Counted from the stretch's first letter, positions 1-5,707 are shown. The stretch: 7,107 bases of DNA from Gracilibacteraceae bacterium (GCA_031263945.1 JAISEW010000087.1:1-7107), one strand, 5' to 3'. Numbers and translations: made by a program. Notes: a model not told the origin generated them from the letters alone.

Positions 1-10
1 ATAAGTTCCC

Positions 11-63
11 TCACCCAAATGGGTGATAAAAATAAAAAATCCCAAAATTATCATCATTTTTGG
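11..63 (-). terminator. Possible weak terminator downstream of rel
   Basis: Read on the minus strand, an AT-rich hairpin with 6-bp arms (CCAAAA 42-47 and TTTTGG 58-63) is followed by a T-rich run (about 28-40). A second small hairpin follows, TCACCC and GGGTGA with an AAAT loop (11-26). Together they could end a rel transcript carrying a 3' untranslated region of about 300 nt. The first stem has only two GC pairs, so this is a tentative call. Confidence 0.25.
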
Positions 64-66
64 TAA

Positions 67-94
67 TTGCGCCTGAAACGTGACCGCGTATAAT
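67..94 (+). promoter_or_regulatory. Possible promoter upstream of the structured element
   Basis: A perfect TATAAT (89-94) lies 16 bp downstream of TTGCGC (67-72), a partial match to the -35 consensus. A start near 101 would begin only a few bases before the 5' arm of the long inverted repeat at 106. No open reading frame with a ribosome binding site follows on this strand, so any transcript would be non-coding. The -35 match is only moderate and the region is AT-rich, so a chance TATAAT is possible. Confidence 0.4.
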
Positions 95-100
95 AATAAA

Positions 101-345
101 AAGCTGCCCGTTTAGGCGGACTTGCGCCGGCGCATGGGCTGGCGGCAGGCACAACATGAGTTCAAAAATCGCGGAGGGATCATTCACAGGAGAAGCTGCC
201 GGAAACAGGTCTCCGCTAAGGAAGCGCTGATCGATTACAGGTGACGGCGATCAATTACAGTAATGACGGCGATCAATAAGCAGCGCTTCCATAAAGCCGC
301 TGATCATCAAGAGCGGCTCCCTCCCCGCCTATACGGGCTACATAT
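101..345 (+). ncRNA. Candidate structured RNA closed by a 14-bp long-range stem
   Basis: Bases 106-119 and 325-338 are complementary at 13 of 14 positions (one T-T mismatch at 112/332) and close a domain of about 230 nt. Inside are three local hairpins: GGAGA 189-193 with TCTCC 210-214; a perfect 10-bp stem GGAAGCGCTG 220-229 with CAGCGCTTCC 281-290; and GCCGCT 296-301 with AGCGGC 312-317. A TATAAT box at 89-94 places a start just before the closing stem, and a short T run (346-351) follows it. I checked it against the 6S, SRP, tmRNA, RNase P and common riboswitch signatures I know and found no convincing match. It might instead be a small palindromic mobile element or the rel 3' untranslated region read on the minus strand. 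The pairing is seen directly; that it is an RNA gene is inference. Confidence 0.4.
229..280. repeat. Three imperfect tandem GATCRATTA-type repeats
   Basis: Between the arms of the 10-bp stem lie three related units starting at 229, 249 and 271: GATCGATTACAG, GATCAATTACAG and GATCAATAAG. GACGGC precedes the second and third units. The period is about 20-22 bp. The repeats form the apical part of the largest hairpin of the candidate RNA. Confidence 0.55.
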
Positions 346-350
346 GTTTT

Positions 351-2513
351 TCACACCCGGGAAACGGAATTGACTTCCTTGATGCGCCGGATGCGCCCGA
401 GCAAAAAACTCAGGTGATCGACGCTGCGGGTCTCGATTTTCAAGTGGATATGGGCCGTGCCGTCGCGTTCAGCCTGAGCGTTCAGGTTCAGCACATGGGT
501 CTTGGTTTCCATCAGCGAATTCAGCACGTCCGTCACGAGCGCGGGGCGATCCGCGGCCAGAATATCCACGTTGACCGGATACACGGCGTCTTCCGTTTCC
601 AGTTTTGCCGTCCACTCCACTTCGATCAGCCGCTCGGCTTCGCCTCTTTTTTTCAAAGCGGCGATCTCCGGGCACACCGTCTTATGCACGGAAACCCCGC
701 GCCCGCGCGTGATATAGCCGATCACGCCGTCGCCGGGCAGGGGGTTGCAGCAATGCGAAAAACGCACGCCGATATTGGCCATGCCTTTGACGCGCACCTG
801 CTGGGAATGGGCGCCGCTTCCCGCCGTCCGGCCCGGCAGAAAAACGAACGGCCGCTCGTCGTCTTCTTCTTTGATGATATCGTCTTTCAGGCGGAGCAAC
901 GCCCGGCGGAAGGTGATCGCCCCGTCCCCGAGCGCGGCGTACAGATCATCCAGACTGTTCAGGCGAAACAGGCGCGCGAGCTCCAGCATATTCTCTTTTT
1001 TCAGCTCTTTGGCCGTGTCCATGCCCATTTTGCGGGCTTCCCGCTCCAAACCGTCCTTGCCGCGCGCGATGTTTTCCTCGCGTTTTTCCTTGCGAAACCA
1101 CTGGCGGATGCGGTTTTTGGCCTGCGAGGTCTTGACCTTGCACACCCAGTCGCGGCTGGGGCCCGTCGGCGTCTTGGACGTGATGATCTCCACGATGTCG
1201 CCGTTTTGCAGCGTTGACTCCAGCGGCACGATGCGCCCGTTGACTTTCGCCCCGATGCAGTTATGGCCGACATCGGAATGAACGCGGTAAGCGAAATCGA
1301 TCAGGCAGGAATCGGCCGGCAGCTCCAGCACATCGCCTTTTGGCGTAAAAGCGAACACCGTGTCGTCAAACAGGTCCACCTTGAGCGATTCCAAAAACTC
1401 GCCCGCGTCGCGCGAGTCATGCTGCCATTCCAGCAATTGGCGCAGCCAGGACAGTTTTTGCTCAAAATCCGCCTCCGCCCTGCGCCCTTCTTTATATTTC
1501 CAATGGGCCGCCACGCCGTACACCGCCGTATGGTGCATTTCCCAGGTGCGGATCTGTATTTCAAACGGCTCGCCGTGTTTGCCGGCCAGAATGGTGTGCA
1601 GCGACTGGTACATATTGGGTTTGGGCATGGCGATATAATCTTTGAACTTGCCGGGGATCGGCTTCCAGAGGATATGGACGACCCCCAGGGCGCCGTAGCA
1701 GTCGTTTACCGTATCAACGATGACGCGGATGGCCGCCAGGTCAAAAATCTCACTCAGCCCTTTTTCCTGCGCCTGCATTTTACGGTAAATACTGTACAGA
1801 TGCTTCGCCCGGCCGGAAAGCTCGGCCTTGATGCCCACTTCGAACAGGCGCTTGGTCAAAAGGTCGATCACTTCCGCTATCTGCGCGTCCCGCGATTCCT
1901 TCACGTTTTCCACCGTCCGCGACAATTCGGCGAAAGCCTCCGGGTTCAGATAGCGAAAAGAAAGATCTTCCAATTCTGACTTTATACGGTAAATGCCGAG
2001 GCGGTTGGCCAGCGGCGCGTAAATGTCCATCGTCTCTTTCGCGATCTCCCGCTGCTTGTCTTCCCGCTGATACTGCAAAGTGCGCATATTGTGCAGGCGG
2101 TCGGCCAGTTTGATGATGATGACCCGGATGTCCTTGGCCATGGCGAGAAACATCTTGCGCAGATTTTCCACCTGCGCCTCTTCTTTATCCCGGAAAGCGA
2201 TTTTCCCGAGCTTGGTGACGCCGTCCACGATCTGCGCCACCTCGGGGCCGAAATTCTGGCGTATGTCCTCCAGGGTTTTTTCCGTATCTTCCGCCACGTC
2301 ATGCAAAAAAGCGGCCATGATGGAAACGTCGTCCATTTCCATGTCGCACAGTATCGCGGCCACGGCCATGGGGTGCTGGATGTATTCCTCCCCGGAATTG
2401 CGGAGCTGCCCGCAGTGGGCTTTTTCCGCGAACTGATAAGCTTTTTCGATGGCGGAGAGATCATGACTGTCGTTTATAGCCAGTATTTTTTGCCGCAGCT
2501 CGGCAAAATTCAT
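351..2513 (-). CDS. rel: Bifunctional (p)ppGpp synthetase/hydrolase Rel (RelA/SpoT family)
   Basis: This cytoplasmic stringent-response enzyme makes (p)ppGpp from ATP and GTP/GDP and also hydrolyses it. At 720 residues it is the full family length. The N-terminal HD hydrolase domain keeps its metal ligands H47, H71, D72 and D138 (in HDVAEDT and KLADRLHNMRT). The synthetase domain follows at about 225-345, with R235 and K237 (GRAKHLYSIYRK), D258 (FDLAAIR), the block KDYIAMPKPNMYQSLHT, and E318 (FEIQIRT). A TGS domain lies at about 385-447, then a helical region, a zinc-finger-like segment with C588, C589, H610 and C614, and a C-terminal ACT domain (about 645-720). Both catalytic halves look intact, so it should be a true bifunctional Rel rather than a synthetase-only RelA. 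The ATG start is supported by AGGAGG 7 bases upstream. Its own promoter lies at 2570-2598. It is divergent from the DUF3791/DUF3990 cassette. Confidence 0.97.
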   Translation of the reverse strand: MNFAELRQKILAINDSHDLSAIEKAYQFAEKAHCGQLRNSGEEYIQHPMAVAAILCDMEMDDVSIMAAFLHDVAEDTEKTLEDIRQNFGPEVAQIVDGVTKLGKIAFRDKEEAQVENLRKMFLAMAKDIRVIIIKLADRLHNMRTLQYQREDKQREIAKETMDIYAPLANRLGIYRIKSELEDLSFRYLNPEAFAELSRTVENVKESRDAQIAEVIDLLTKRLFEVGIKAELSGRAKHLYSIYRKMQAQEKGLSEIFDLAAIRVIVDTVNDCYGALGVVHILWKPIPGKFKDYIAMPKPNMYQSLHTILAGKHGEPFEIQIRTWEMHHTAVYGVAAHWKYKEGRRAEADFEQKLSWLRQLLEWQHDSRDAGEFLESLKVDLFDDTVFAFTPKGDVLELPADSCLIDFAYRVHSDVGHNCIGAKVNGRIVPLESTLQNGDIVEIITSKTPTGPSRDWVCKVKTSQAKNRIRQWFRKEKREENIARGKDGLEREARKMGMDTAKELKKENMLELARLFRLNSLDDLYAALGDGAITFRRALLRLKDDIIKEEDDERPFVFLPGRTAGSGAHSQQVRVKGMANIGVRFSHCCNPLPGDGVIGYITRGRGVSVHKTVCPEIAALKKRGEAERLIEVEWTAKLETEDAVYPVNVDILAADRPALVTDVLNSLMETKTHVLNLNAQAERDGTAHIHLKIETRSVDHLSFLLGRIRRIKEVNSVSRV

Positions 2514-2569
2514 GGGGAAACCTCCTGGAACGGGATTGCGGGTGATAGATGAGTGATGTGATGAGTTTT

Positions 2570-2598
2570 ATTTTACACTTATCGCGCCCGTTTGTAAA
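2570..2598 (-). promoter_or_regulatory. Predicted rel promoter
   Basis: On the minus strand, TTTACA (2593-2598) is followed after 17 bp by TAAAAT (2570-2575). Each is a 5-of-6 match to the sigma-70/sigma-A hexamers. This predicts a leader of roughly 50 nt before the rel start codon. Confidence 0.6.
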
Positions 2599-2636
2599 GA
2601 GAGGGTCCCCAATCGCCCCGCGTCCCGCGAGGAACA

Positions 2637-2719
2637 GGGATTGATTTTGGATTCCGGGACAAGCCCGGAATGACGGGAGGGATTGATTTTGGATTCCGGG
2701 ACAAGCCCGGAATGACGGG
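2637..2719. repeat. Tandem pair of 41-bp palindromic (REP-like) repeats
   Basis: Two identical 41-bp units (2637-2677 and 2679-2719) are separated by one base, giving a 42-bp period. Each carries a perfect 8-bp inverted repeat, ATTCCGGG and CCCGGAAT, around the loop ACAAG. Palindromic intergenic units with this ATTCCGGG...CCCGGAAT core are dispersed in multiple copies in many bacterial genomes. Here the pair lies between two divergent promoters. It is probably a REP/MITE-type element, with no coding role despite reading through as an open frame on the minus strand. Confidence 0.8.
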
Positions 2720-2758
2720 GGAGGAGCGGTAAAGTATCCGTTTTTTTTGCTATTGGAA

Positions 2759-2787
2759 TTGAAACGCTGGGGCGCGCATGGTATAAT
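2759..2787 (+). promoter_or_regulatory. Strong promoter of the DUF3791-DUF3990 cassette
   Basis: TTGAAA (2759-2764), a 17-bp spacer and a perfect TATAAT (2782-2787) form a near-consensus sigma-70/sigma-A promoter. The predicted start near 2794 gives a leader of about 54 nt that contains the CCACTCT repeats and the ribosome binding site. Confidence 0.8.
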
Positions 2788-2810
2788 CGTTACAGTTTCA
2801 GCGACCCCTT

Positions 2811-2831
2811 CCACTCTCCACTCTCCACTCT
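2811..2831. repeat. Three perfect tandem copies of CCACTCT
   Basis: The 7-mer CCACTCT occurs three times head to tail in the leader of the cassette. It ends 3 bases before the GGAGGT ribosome binding site (2835-2840). Copy-number change would alter the distance between transcription start and ribosome binding site without changing any reading frame. Confidence 0.75.
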
Positions 2832-2847
2832 CTTGGAGGTTAGGGCG

Positions 2848-3084
2848 ATGAGCAAACAAGCGGACATGACGCCGGAGCAATCGTTCTTCGCGGTGTTCTG
2901 TATCGAGGCTCTGGCCGACGAGCTGCACACGACGGGCGACAAGGTCTACAAGATGCTCACGGAAGGCAGCGACATCCTCGACGCCTACCTCGTGCCGCGC
3001 TATGACGTTTTGCATACACAGGGGCGCGACTGGATCGTCGATGATTTGAAAAGACTGATGGCCAAAGAGGGCTTGATTCCATGA
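2848..3084 (+). CDS. DUF3791-type small protein, cassette gene 1
   Basis: This is a 78-residue, probably cytoplasmic protein of unknown function. The FFAVFCIEALADEL start, the VYKML segment and the C-terminal LHTQGRDWIVDDLKRLM block resemble the DUF3791 family (FxxYCIE near the N-terminus and LHTxGxxYIVDDID near the C-terminus), recalled without a search. The ATG at 2848 is preferred over the upstream TTG at 2833 because GGAGGT (2835-2840) lies 7 bases before it. The stop overlaps the next start as ATGA, so the two genes are probably translationally coupled. In such pairs the first small gene is often the partner or antidote of the enzyme-like second gene, but that role is inference here. Confidence 0.8.
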   Translation: MSKQADMTPEQSFFAVFCIEALADELHTTGDKVYKMLTEGSDILDAYLVPRYDVLHTQGRDWIVDDLKRLMAKEGLIP

Positions 3085-3572
3085 TCCTCTATCACGGCTC
3101 ATACAAGGCGATTGAAAAACCCGATCTGGCGTTCTCGCGCAAACTGGTGGATTTTGGCCCTGGTTTCTACGTCACGCCGCTCAGGGAACAGGCCGTCAGC
3201 TGGACTGCCCGCTTCAAGCAGGAGGGCAAGCCCGCCGTCGTGTCGCTCTACGGTTTTCTGCAAAGACCTGTTGAGGAGATCCTGCCGGACAATATCAAAA
3301 TTCTCGAATTTGATTCCCATTCCATGGAGTGGCTGAATTTTATCACGGCCTGCAGGCTTGGCCAGCCCGTGGATGAAAAATGGGATTTTGTCATGGGCGG
3401 CGTGGCGAACGACAAGGTGTTCGACACTCTGCAGCTGTATTTCGACGGGCTTTTGCCCGCGGCGGAAGCGATACGCCGCTTGCGCTACAACAAGCCGAAT
3501 TACCAATACTGTTTTAAAAATCAATGGCTTATCGACAATTATCTGAAATTCATCGAAGCGGAGGAACTGTGA
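3081..3572 (+). CDS. DUF3990 protein, probable ADP-ribosyltransferase-fold, cassette gene 2
   Basis: This 163-residue soluble protein starts with ILYHGSYKAIEKPDL, followed by DFGPGFYVTPLREQA (24-38), WDFVMGGVANDKVFDTL (101-117) and YQYCFKNQWLI (141-151). These blocks match the DUF3990 family as I recall it, a family placed with ADP-ribosyltransferase-like folds. By analogy H5 (YHGS) and Y30 (GFYVT) would be the first two NAD-site motifs. The third-motif position near 142 appears to be Q rather than a classical catalytic E, so the activity is uncertain. It overlaps the gene before it (ATGA) and the gene after it (TGATG). A weak GAGGG (3067-3071) precedes the start. Possible roles are a toxin that ADP-ribosylates a host target, or a non-toxic NAD-binding regulator. 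Confidence 0.8.
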   Translation: MILYHGSYKAIEKPDLAFSRKLVDFGPGFYVTPLREQAVSWTARFKQEGKPAVVSLYGFLQRPVEEILPDNIKILEFDSHSMEWLNFITACRLGQPVDEKWDFVMGGVANDKVFDTLQLYFDGLLPAAEAIRRLRYNKPNYQYCFKNQWLIDNYLKFIEAEEL

Positions 3573-3934
3573 TGATCGCGAACCGTTTGTTGGTCGGACA
3601 CAAATGTGACGGTGTCATCAAGGCGTTTGCCGAGCTGGAAAACATCCCTCTGCGCCAGGCGTTTGACATATTTTACCAATCGGTGCTGTATACCGAGATC
3701 GTGGGCGGCATATCCGATATGCACTGCCGCAGCGACGGGTATCTCGCCGAGGAATTGCGGCTGGAAATAAATCAGGCGCCGCCTCTTTCGACGCGGGGCA
3801 GCACGCAGGTGAGCAAGAGCAGCAGGAAAGAAACCGCCGTCACTACGATCATCGCGGACGGGAGGCCATACGCGTCCCCGATAACGCCTATGCCGGGCGC
3901 GAATAAGCCGCCGACGGAAACCGTGACGCCATAG
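3572..3934 (+). CDS. Small cassette protein 3, read-through at its 3' end
   Basis: The ATG overlaps the preceding stop (TGATG), and GGAGGA (3560-3565) sits 6 bases upstream, which decides this start over an in-frame ATG at 3524 inside gene 2. The first 68 residues look like a compact helical small protein (LRQAFDIFYQSVLYTEI, then SDGYLAEELRLEINQ). I do not recognise the family with confidence; its size and position resemble the small partners that accompany DUF3990 genes. No stop occurs where such a protein would end. The frame runs 52 more residues, rich in Pro, Thr and Ser, antisense to the last 54 codons of the MFS gene. A TAA at 3768-3770 lies one frame off. The natural end may therefore have been lost by a frameshift or rearrangement, and the tail is probably not functional sequence. 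Confidence 0.6.
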   Translation: MIANRLLVGHKCDGVIKAFAELENIPLRQAFDIFYQSVLYTEIVGGISDMHCRSDGYLAEELRLEINQAPPLSTRGSTQVSKSSRKETAVTTIIADGRPYASPITPMPGANKPPTETVTP

Positions 3935-4926
3935 GACATGCCCGAGGCGAAGCCGAGCCTGGACGAGAGAAAACGCTGGCCCAGCGCCACCATGGTGCTG
4001 TAGCCGAGATTGATGCCGATCGCCAGTAAAGAAACGAGGGCGATCACCAGAAACACACTCTTGGAAAGGGCGAAAAGCAAAAGCGACGGACAGAGAACGA
4101 CGGCAGAGATGATTATTATTTTCATAAAACCGAATCTGTCGGCGAGACGTCCTCCCAGCAAGGTGGCGACGGCCCCCACCGCCGAAAAAACCACAAGCGC
4201 GGCGCTGCCGTAAAACTCCGTCTGCGCCAGGGCGATCACGCAGAACAAAGGGATGAAAGTGGTTAAAGAGTAATAAACCACCGAGCGCAAACTCAATAAA
4301 ACCACGACGAGCGAAAACGCGCCCCACCGGTCGCGGTCACGCTGAACAGCGCTTTGTCCGGCAAGTTTGGCGGTAAATGATTTCAGTTTTCCGTTTTGGG
4401 CCAATATTATCCCCGCCGCGGCGACCGCGGGCACCAGCAAAACGGCCGTGCCCTTCATGCCCAGTCCCAAGAGCGCCGTCGTGGTGATAATAGGCCCGAC
4501 CGCGAACCCGATATTGCCGCCGACCGCGAAAACGCTCATGCCCGCTCCTTTGTTTTCGCCGGCCGCGAGATTGGAGATCCTGCCGCCCTCCGGGTGAAAA
4601 AGGGCCACTCCCGTGCCGCTGACCAGCGCCGCCGCGAAGATCAGCCAGTAATCGTCAAGAAATCCGACGACCGCCAGCCCGCCCCCGGCCAAAAAAATGC
4701 CCAGACTCATGAACCAGGGGCAGGAGACCCGGTCGCCCAGATACCCGAACAGCGGCTGGATCACCGCGGATACGAGATTGGCGGCAAAAACCAGACCGGC
4801 GGCCATGGCATAGCTGAAACCGTAATTGAGGACCAAAAAGGGCAGCAGCGCCGGAAGCGCGCCCTGGTTGAGGTCGGCGCAAATATGCCCGAACATCGTG
4901 AGATAGCTGTACTTGCTGATTTTCAT
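3772..4926 (-). CDS. MFS exporter of the fosmidomycin-resistance (Fsr) family
   Basis: This is a 384-residue inner-membrane protein with about 12 hydrophobic segments and a central cytoplasmic loop near 180-200. The N-terminal block LTMFGHICADLNQGALPALLP, the MFS motif-A loops GYLGDR (61-66) and GGRLADRFG (258-266), and FHPEGGR (110-116) followed by GGNIGFAVGP match the Fsr subgroup of drug:proton antiporters, named after E. coli Fsr. The substrate cannot be told from sequence. The ATG at 4926 is chosen because it is followed directly by the family N-terminus and preceded by AGGGGAG at short spacing. A start 19 codons upstream (4983) would lie in the tRNA terminator. No clear promoter lies between that terminator and the start. 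Its 3' end is convergent with, and overlapped by, cassette gene 3. Confidence 0.9.
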   Translation of the reverse strand: MKISKYSYLTMFGHICADLNQGALPALLPFLVLNYGFSYAMAAGLVFAANLVSAVIQPLFGYLGDRVSCPWFMSLGIFLAGGGLAVVGFLDDYWLIFAAALVSGTGVALFHPEGGRISNLAAGENKGAGMSVFAVGGNIGFAVGPIITTTALLGLGMKGTAVLLVPAVAAAGIILAQNGKLKSFTAKLAGQSAVQRDRDRWGAFSLVVVLLSLRSVVYYSLTTFIPLFCVIALAQTEFYGSAALVVFSAVGAVATLLGGRLADRFGFMKIIIISAVVLCPSLLLFALSKSVFLVIALVSLLAIGINLGYSTMVALGQRFLSSRLGFASGMSYGVTVSVGGLFAPGIGVIGDAYGLPSAMIVVTAVSFLLLLLTCVLPRVERGGA

Positions 4927-4960
4927 TCGCTCCCCTGTACACTGTAATTTGAACACTGCC

Positions 4961-4997
4961 AAAAAATCCCTGATCAAATGCAATCAGGGATTTTTTT
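4961..4997 (-). terminator. Rho-independent terminator of the tRNA operon
   Basis: The 14-bp arms AAAAAATCCCTGAT (4961-4974) and ATCAGGGATTTTTT (4983-4996) are perfectly complementary around an 8-nt loop. The A and T tracts make it work in principle in both directions. Read leftward it follows the last tRNA by 9 bases, and it also separates the tRNAs from the MFS gene. Confidence 0.9.
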
Positions 4998-5005
4998 CCA
5001 TTAAT

Positions 5006-5082
5006 TGGTGGGTTTGATTGGACTCGAACCAACGACCCCCACGATGTCAACGTGGTACTCTAACCAGCTGAGCTACAAACCC
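5006..5082 (-). tRNA. tRNA-Val(GAC)
   Basis: The 77-nt cloverleaf on the minus strand has acceptor GGGTTTG/CAAACCC, D-arm GCTCAGCTGGTTAGAGT, anticodon loop TTGACAT in stem CCACG/CGTGG, T-arm GTTGG TTCGAGT CCAAT, discriminator A and an encoded CCA. Anticodon GAC reads GTC/GTT valine codons. It is the last gene of the seven-tRNA operon. Confidence 0.95.
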
Positions 5083-5102
5083 ATAAAAACTTGACGCGAA
5101 TG

Positions 5103-5189
5103 TGGTGCCGAAGACCGGAATCGAACCGGTACGGGGTCGCCCCCGCAGGATTTTAAGTCCTGTGCGTCTGCCAATTCCGCCACTTCGGC
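5103..5189 (-). tRNA. tRNA-Leu(TAA)
   Basis: At 87 nt it is a class II tRNA with a long variable arm (GCGGGGGCGACCCCGT). The acceptor is GCCGAAG/CTTCGGC, the anticodon loop is CTTAAAA in stem CAGGA/TCCTG, the T loop is TTCGATT, and CCA is encoded. Anticodon TAA reads TTA/TTG leucine codons. Confidence 0.95.
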
Positions 5190-5196
5190 CGATTGC

Positions 5197-5270
5197 TGGA
5201 GGCGGCACCCAGATTCGAACTGGGGATAAAGGTTTTGCAGACCTCTGCCTTGCCACTTGGCTATGCCGCC
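5197..5270 (-). tRNA. tRNA-Cys(GCA)
   Basis: The 74-nt tRNA has acceptor GGCGGCA/TGCCGCC, discriminator U as is usual for cysteine tRNA, anticodon loop CTGCAAA, T loop TTCGAAT and an encoded CCA. Only 7 bases separate it from tRNA-Leu, while a 59-base spacer (5271-5329) without recognisable content lies on its 5' side. Confidence 0.95.
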
Positions 5271-5329
5271 GCTGAAACTCTGGTCATCGGCTTGCCTTTT
5301 CCCACCGTGGCGCCGGAAGCGGTTGAATC

Positions 5330-5404
5330 TGGAGCGGGTGACGAGATTCGAACTCGCGACTTTCACCTTGGCAAGGTGACACTCTACCACTGAGTTACAC
5401 CCGC
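5330..5404 (-). tRNA. tRNA-Gly(GCC)
   Basis: The 75-nt tRNA has acceptor GCGGGTG/CACCCGC, short D-arm ACTCAGTGGTAGAGT, anticodon loop TTGCCAA in stem TCACC/GGTGA, T loop TTCGAAT, discriminator U and an encoded CCA. It reads GGC/GGT. Confidence 0.95.
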
Positions 5405-5411
5405 AAAACAA

Positions 5412-5487
5412 TGGTGCCTCAGGGCAGAATCGAACTGCCGACACGTGGATTTTCAGTCCACTGCTCTACCGACTGAGCTACCGAGGC
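5412..5487 (-). tRNA. tRNA-Phe(GAA)
   Basis: The 76-nt tRNA has acceptor GCCTCGG/CTGAGGC with one G-T pair, anticodon loop CTGAAAA in stem GTGGA/TCCAC, T-arm GGCAG TTCGATT CTGCC, discriminator A and an encoded CCA. It lies 7 bases upstream of tRNA-Gly in transcription order. Confidence 0.95.
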
Positions 5488-5494
5488 ATTTTAA

Positions 5495-5570
5495 TGGCGA
5501 CCCCGATCGGACTTGAACCGACGATCTCCTGCGTGACAGGCAGGCATGTTAACCACTACACCACGGGGCC
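5495..5570 (-). tRNA. tRNA-Asp(GTC)
   Basis: The 76-nt tRNA has acceptor GGCCCCG/CGGGGTC with one G-T pair, anticodon loop CTGTCAC in stem CCTGC/GCAGG, T loop TTCAAGT, discriminator G as usual for aspartate tRNA, and an encoded CCA. Confidence 0.95.
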
Positions 5571-5579
5571 ATATTGAAT

Positions 5580-5655
5580 TGGTGGGCGATGACAGGCTCG
5601 AACTGCCGACTTCCTGCTTGTAAGGCAGGCGCTCTCCCAACTGAGCTAATCGCCC
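5580..5655 (-). tRNA. tRNA-Val(TAC)
   Basis: The 76-nt tRNA has acceptor GGGCGAT/ATCGCCC, anticodon loop CTTACAA in stem CCTGC/GCAGG, T loop TTCGAGC, discriminator A and an encoded CCA. It is the first gene of the operon, 20 bases downstream of the -10 box. Together with the Val(GAC) gene at the other end, the operon supplies two valine isoacceptors. Confidence 0.95.
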
Positions 5656-5675
5656 GTCGTTGAGCGGCAAAGACA

Positions 5676-5704
5676 AGTATACACAAAAAAAAGTCCGCTG
5701 TCAA
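5676..5704 (-). promoter_or_regulatory. Promoter of the tRNA operon
   Basis: On the minus strand a perfect TTGACA (5699-5704) is followed after 17 bp by TATACT (5676-5681). This is nearly full consensus, as expected for a highly expressed stable-RNA operon. The bases just after the -10 box are not notably GC-rich, so a stringent-control discriminator is not evident. Confidence 0.85.
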
Positions 5705-5707
5705 AAC

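Noticed and set aside
229..290. CRISPR array
   Set aside because: Only three short imperfect units with no spacer-like unique sequence of constant length and no cas genes.
101..345. Assignment of the structured element to 6S RNA, SRP RNA, RNase P or a known riboswitch
   Set aside because: I could not find their conserved sequences (for example the SRP GGAA-loop domain, RNase P core blocks or known aptamer boxes), and the multi-hairpin layout does not fit the single long 6S hairpin.
414..1979. Long plus-strand open frames (267 and 238 residues) opposite rel
   Set aside because: They are antisense to conserved Rel domains, lack good ribosome binding sites, and their composition reflects the GC-rich codon pattern of rel.
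2720..2750. Terminator made of the second 41-bp repeat hairpin and the T run at 2741-2748
   Set aside because: The T run is more than 20 bases past the stem, the nearer CGG/CCG pairing is only 3 bp, and no gene on the plus strand ends upstream of it.
2461..3102. Minus-strand frame of 213 residues spanning the rel-cassette intergenic region
   Set aside because: It covers the rel start, both 41-bp repeats and the first cassette gene in antisense; the repeated peptide in it comes from the palindromic repeats.
3539..4327. Minus-strand 262-residue frame overlapping the MFS gene and cassette gene 3
   Set aside because: It is a shifted frame of the MFS gene, rich in Arg and Gly, with no family motif.
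5271..5329. A degenerate eighth tRNA in the 59-base spacer between the Cys and Gly genes
   Set aside because: There is no T-loop TTCRA motif, no anticodon arm and no acceptor pairing.
4961..5655. Phage or island attachment site at a tRNA 3' end
   Set aside because: No duplicated tRNA 3' segment and no integrase are seen in the window.
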